A DNA stretch of 16,711 nucleotides from the NCBI GenBank assembly GCA_905198865.1, contig CAJKEB010000038.1, forward strand, positions 1 to 16,711, given 5' to 3'. Position 1 is the first letter of the stretch. Each line of letters opens with the position of its first letter. The notes beneath the pieces were generated by a model. The model did not search any database and was not told where the DNA came from. It saw nothing but the letters and a program-made list of their open reading frames with translations. The DNA is from an uncultured Eubacteriales bacterium (GTDB lineage: Bacteria; Bacillota; Clostridia; Monoglobales; Monoglobaceae). Both the position numbers and the translations under genes were made by a program. Positions 13,995 through 16,711 of the stretch are shown piece after piece.

Positions 13995-15267
13995 CTGTAT
14001 CAACCGGCTTTCCTTCAAGTATTTCTGCTTTCTCAGGGCTTTCTCTATGCAGTGCATAGCAAGCGGGAATCATTCTTAAAACCATGCCCGAGAAGAAGTA
14101 AAACAGCGTGTTATCTGTCATGTATGTAAAAAATATATACATCTCGCACAGGAAAAACAGCCGCGCTGTGTCAAGACTGATTTTTGACTTTATACGGCTG
14201 TACTGAAATACAAGCGTATACAAGCCCCATGCGATAAAGCCCCAAAATCCCATCTCGATATACACACGCAAAAAATCATTATGTATATCAACCATGCCGT
14301 TGAACTGACTTCCGCCTACCTTTGCTATCTCAAGCATCATCATATGAACATATTCAAAGCCATAGCCGAAAAATGTCGGCGAAATCCTGTAATACTTATC
14401 AATATATCCGTACAGGACATCACGTCCCATAACATCTACGCCAAACTTGTTCATCATCATTATAAAAACATCGTTATTTATAATGAGCAAATATATAAAC
14501 GAAAAAATGACAGCCAAAACTAACACTGTTTTCATAATTCCGTACTGTGCACGAGGCGGCGTCTTTCTCAGAATCAACCCGGCAGCAAAAATAAACATAA
14601 AGCTTATAAGTGCAATTCTTTTAAAGCCCATATAAAAGAAAAGCGCCGCAATCAATATATTAAAGGCCTTCATTTTTTTCGTGCTTATCTTATCAAAAAA
14701 GATGAAGTATATTAAGAAAAATCCGTATGTAAATGTAATATCGTGTATCTCAAGACTTCTCATGTAGCCAACGGCCTCGCCCGGGCTTAATACAAAAGTC
14801 GTAACCGACGAAATCACTTCGCTTATACCATATACGGGTATATACAGAAGTGCGATTACGGCATTGCCAAGCACAAGTCCATAGAATGTATAATGAATAC
14901 CCTTTTCGCCGAACAAATACGCCGCGGCGAAAACACACAGCACAAGCATAAATTGATACATCAGCTTTGAGCAGCCTCTCATCATATACGAAGCGGTTTC
15001 AAATCTGATTATCCATATAAACAGCGAATAAAACAAAATAACAAAAATCCATACGCTGTATATAATTATAAACCACGAAATAGTTTTAAGATTCGAGAAA
15101 TCCGCCGTCACCATCAAAACCATTACTGCTATTGCAAACGTCATCACAGCGGCAGCCTTAGCCGAGCTCGGCAGAAATTTTGAATCGCCCACCGCCGCAA
15201 CGGCAAACAGTATAATATAAACCGCCGCAAGCAGCTTTGAATTCTGACGACTTTGCAAATCTCCCAT
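13954..15267 (-). CDS. O-antigen polymerase/ligase-family protein (Wzy-like)
   Basis: A 437-residue polytopic membrane protein with about ten to eleven hydrophobic segments between residues 11 and 402. The large extracellular loop characteristic of O-antigen ligase/polymerase proteins is at about 270-335: GRDVLYGY (281-288), FFGYGFEYVH (299-308) and the DIHNDFLRVY block (327-337), where the HND triad is the family hallmark. KR in GFKRIAL (214-220) corresponds to the usual conserved basic residue. With the chain-length-like genes next to it, polymerisation of lipid-linked repeat units on the outer face of the membrane is more likely than ligation, and no lipid A acceptor exists in a Gram-positive cell. 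The ATG has GGAGGAG upstream at 9 bases. It follows the glycerophosphotransferase-family gene by 40 bases and overlaps the acetyltransferase gene by 41 bases. The C-terminal 35 residues are cytoplasmic and hydrophilic. Confidence 0.9.
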   Translation of the reverse strand: MGDLQSRQNSKLLAAVYIILFAVAAVGDSKFLPSSAKAAAVMTFAIAVMVLMVTADFSNLKTISWFIIIYSVWIFVILFYSLFIWIIRFETASYMMRGCSKLMYQFMLVLCVFAAAYLFGEKGIHYTFYGLVLGNAVIALLYIPVYGISEVISSVTTFVLSPGEAVGYMRSLEIHDITFTYGFFLIYFIFFDKISTKKMKAFNILIAALFFYMGFKRIALISFMFIFAAGLILRKTPPRAQYGIMKTVLVLAVIFSFIYLLIINNDVFIMMMNKFGVDVMGRDVLYGYIDKYYRISPTFFGYGFEYVHMMMLEIAKVGGSQFNGMVDIHNDFLRVYIEMGFWGFIAWGLYTLVFQYSRIKSKISLDTARLFFLCEMYIFFTYMTDNTLFYFFSGMVLRMIPACYALHRESPEKAEILEGKPVDTDDKKQKGLSILSQ

Positions 15268-15307
15268 CGAATAATACTCCTCCGTAACAGCCGCAAAACT
15301 CAGACAG

Positions 15308-16504
15308 CTAATTTAAACTGAGAACTGCGTCCAAGTTTCTTTTGCAGTTCTCCGCATCTCTCATCTCAAAAAATCCGTTAACGCGCTTTGCATATTCTTC
15401 ATCAACATCAAAATTATTTTCTGCAATCTCTATAATCCGGTCTACAACAGCTTCCTCATCGCCGAGAACCGAACCAAACCCGTCTTTTCTATAATCAAAA
15501 TAACCCTTTTGATAGTTCTGCCTTCTGTAATCTTCCTCGTCAAACTGATAGAAAACCATAGGCTTGCCCATATACGCAAAATCAAAGAATACGCTTGAAA
15601 AATCGGTTATCAAAAGCCTTGACGAAAGCAGCAGTTCTTGCACGTCATACTCCTCAAACGACGCCAATACAACCTTGTCTGACGACGATGAAAACGTATC
15701 CAAAAACTTTTGAACCTCATAGTGCGGATAAAATACAAGCTCTGTGTTGTTCGACTCCAGAAACTTCAGAAGCCTCGGATTGTTAATCAGGCTCTGAAAC
15801 GCATTATGATATTCAGATTTTCTAAAATTCTCACTGCTGCCGCCGCAGATGTCAATTCTCCAGGTCGGCATAAGCAAAATCCTGCTTTTTTCTTCGTGAG
15901 GTTTGAGCAAAGCGTCATACCTGCACAGCCCTAAATACCTGACCACACCGCTCGGATATCCGTATCTTTCTTTTACGGCTTCGTATTCCGGCTTGGCTCC
16001 GCACACAAACAAATCAAGTCTGGTGTTCGGATAAAACATCCACTTAATGTCGTTTACAATTATCCCATGCTGAAGAAGCACAAGCCTGCCCCGTATCAGT
16101 CCCAGCTTTTGAAATCTGTTATAGCACAGTATATCCGGCGAATAACCGAATACATGCGTACTGATTTTGTGCGTTGACACCGAGAACAGCAGGTGATGCT
16201 TAAAGCTGCCGTATGCAACAACGTTGCCGAGCTTCTCTACCTTCGGATAGTCGGGCGATTTTTTATCTATTATGTAATACGCCTTTATATCAGGACGTGT
16301 CTCGCGTACATATTTGTAAAAATGATAACCGTTATCCCTGGCATCCTTTCCGCGCTCCGAAACAATCCATACGTCACGGTATTTTTCGGATACAAGCACC
16401 GCAATGCCGCCCAGACAATAGAATACCGTCATACAGCAAAAATGCCAAATATACTTCGGCGCCCGAAATACCAGCTTTTTTATTACGCTTACCAATCTGT
16501 TCAC
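15308..16504 (-). CDS. CDP-glycerol glycerophosphotransferase family protein (TagB/TagF-like)
   Basis: A 398-residue peripheral-membrane enzyme of the family that uses CDP-glycerol (or CDP-ribitol) to build or cap teichoic acid and phosphoglycerol-decorated polymers. A hydrophobic N-terminal stretch (about 17-39) probably tethers it to the membrane. Visible family motifs are WIVSERGKDARDNGYHFYKY (46-65), LLQHGI (143-148), MPTWR (212-216), YPHYEV (259-264), and LITDFSSVFFDFAYMGKPMV (298-317), which form the CDP-binding C-terminal half. The QHG and TDFSS motifs match the well-known TagF active site. Whether it transfers one glycerophosphate or polymerises is unknown; TagF-like polymerases are usually longer, so a primase-like or decorating role is more likely. 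The start is GTG at 16502-16504, with AAGGCGG 7 bases upstream. It heads the polysaccharide operon. Confidence 0.93.
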   Translation of the reverse strand: MNRLVSVIKKLVFRAPKYIWHFCCMTVFYCLGGIAVLVSEKYRDVWIVSERGKDARDNGYHFYKYVRETRPDIKAYYIIDKKSPDYPKVEKLGNVVAYGSFKHHLLFSVSTHKISTHVFGYSPDILCYNRFQKLGLIRGRLVLLQHGIIVNDIKWMFYPNTRLDLFVCGAKPEYEAVKERYGYPSGVVRYLGLCRYDALLKPHEEKSRILLMPTWRIDICGGSSENFRKSEYHNAFQSLINNPRLLKFLESNNTELVFYPHYEVQKFLDTFSSSSDKVVLASFEEYDVQELLLSSRLLITDFSSVFFDFAYMGKPMVFYQFDEEDYRRQNYQKGYFDYRKDGFGSVLGDEEAVVDRIIEIAENNFDVDEEYAKRVNGFFEMRDAENCKRNLDAVLSLN

Positions 16505-16511
16505 AAAACCA

Positions 16512-16518
16512 CCGCCTT
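16512..16518 (-). promoter_or_regulatory. Ribosome binding site supporting the GTG start of the first polysaccharide gene
   Basis: AAGGCGG on the minus strand, one base off the consensus AAGGAGG, 7 bases before the GTG at 16502-16504. It supports the non-ATG start of the glycerophosphotransferase-family gene. Confidence 0.8.
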
Positions 16519-16558
16519 ACTTTATTGTTTTCGCAATAAACATTTACGGTATTTAATA

Positions 16559-16587
16559 ATTATACCACACTCTTTTCAATAACACAA
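16559..16587 (-). promoter_or_regulatory. Candidate extended -10 promoter for the polysaccharide operon
   Basis: On the minus strand, a perfect TATAAT (16559-16564) is preceded by TGG, an extended -10, and by a weak -35 TTGTGT (16582-16587) at 17 bases. The predicted start near 16552 leaves a leader of about 50 bases before the GTG start. There is no operator or riboswitch recognisable. The gap 16505-16711 otherwise holds AT-rich sequence and the terminal repeat. Confidence 0.7.
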
Positions 16588-16635
16588 GTGTAACATACAA
16601 TATTCAACAAAATCTCCCATAATTAAATATATGAA

Positions 16636-16711
16636 AAATTATAGTTTATCGCACATAAACCTTTTAGAAAAAGGTTTAAAAATCTAAATTGGTAAACCGC
16701 AATTCGGCGGT
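16636..16711 (-). repeat. Right copy of the terminal inverted repeat with stem-loop
   Basis: Bases 16657-16696 are the reverse complement of bases 1-40 with one difference, and similarity weakens from there down to about 16636. The stem AAACCTTTT (16657-16665) and AAAAGGTTT (16669-16677) is perfect, with an AGA loop where the left copy has CCT. Next to the repeat, ACCGC (16696-16700) and GCGGT (16707-16711) form a further short inverted pair that reaches the last base, so the element probably continues beyond the window. Confidence 0.8.

Overview
This window is a single-direction block of 14 protein-coding genes, all on the minus strand, so transcription runs from the high coordinates towards 1. 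The base composition, AGGAGG-type ribosome binding sites, sigma-A-like promoters, one-chain GlyQS-type glycyl-tRNA synthetase and the decarboxylase-holB-ricT-rsmE gene order all point to a Bacillota bacterium. It is most likely an uncultured, gut-type member of the Clostridia; the genus cannot be told from the sequence. No rRNA, tRNA, CRISPR array or transposase is visible, and no stretch over 300 bases lacks a gene.

Upstream half in transcription order (16504 down to 6565): a cell-surface polysaccharide locus. It starts with a promoter near 16560 and a CDP-glycerol glycerophosphotransferase-family enzyme. A polytopic O-antigen polymerase/ligase-family protein (Wzy-like), a serine-acetyltransferase-type hexapeptide acetyltransferase, and two tandem, divergent, two-pass chain-length-determinant-like proteins follow. 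Then come a membrane-anchored metallophosphoesterase and two tandem, recently duplicated family 2 glycosyltransferases. The genes are packed with short gaps or overlaps, which suggests one operon. An initiating sugar-phosphate transferase, a Wzx flippase and a CpsD-type tyrosine kinase are not in the window.

The most unusual gene is the second chain-length protein (9511-11898). After its second membrane segment it carries a degenerate GGDEF-type domain (GSDQF signature, metal-site Asp replaced by Arg) and then a roughly 195-residue disordered tail. This occupies the place that a tyrosine-kinase domain has in Wzc-type co-polymerases, and suggests that polysaccharide assembly is controlled through a non-catalytic nucleotide- or protein-binding module.

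Downstream half (6442 down to 129): housekeeping genes with their own near-consensus promoter at 6529-6557. They are glyS, an Orn/Lys/Arg-decarboxylase-family enzyme, holB, ricT (yaaT), rsmE and a small four-pass membrane protein, closed by a strong intrinsic terminator at 100-134. The order resembles the Bacillus yaaO-tmk-yaaQ-yaaR-holB-yaaT block, but tmk and the yaaQ/yaaR genes are missing. No terminator is visible between the polysaccharide genes and the glyS promoter, so read-through is possible.

The two ends of the window carry inverted copies of a roughly 60-base repeat containing a perfect 9-bp stem-loop. This is either a dispersed intergenic repeat family or the reason the assembly stops here. 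The gene-free stretches are short: 1-128 (repeat and terminator), 6443-6564 (promoter and leader of glyS) and 16505-16711 (promoter, leader and repeat).
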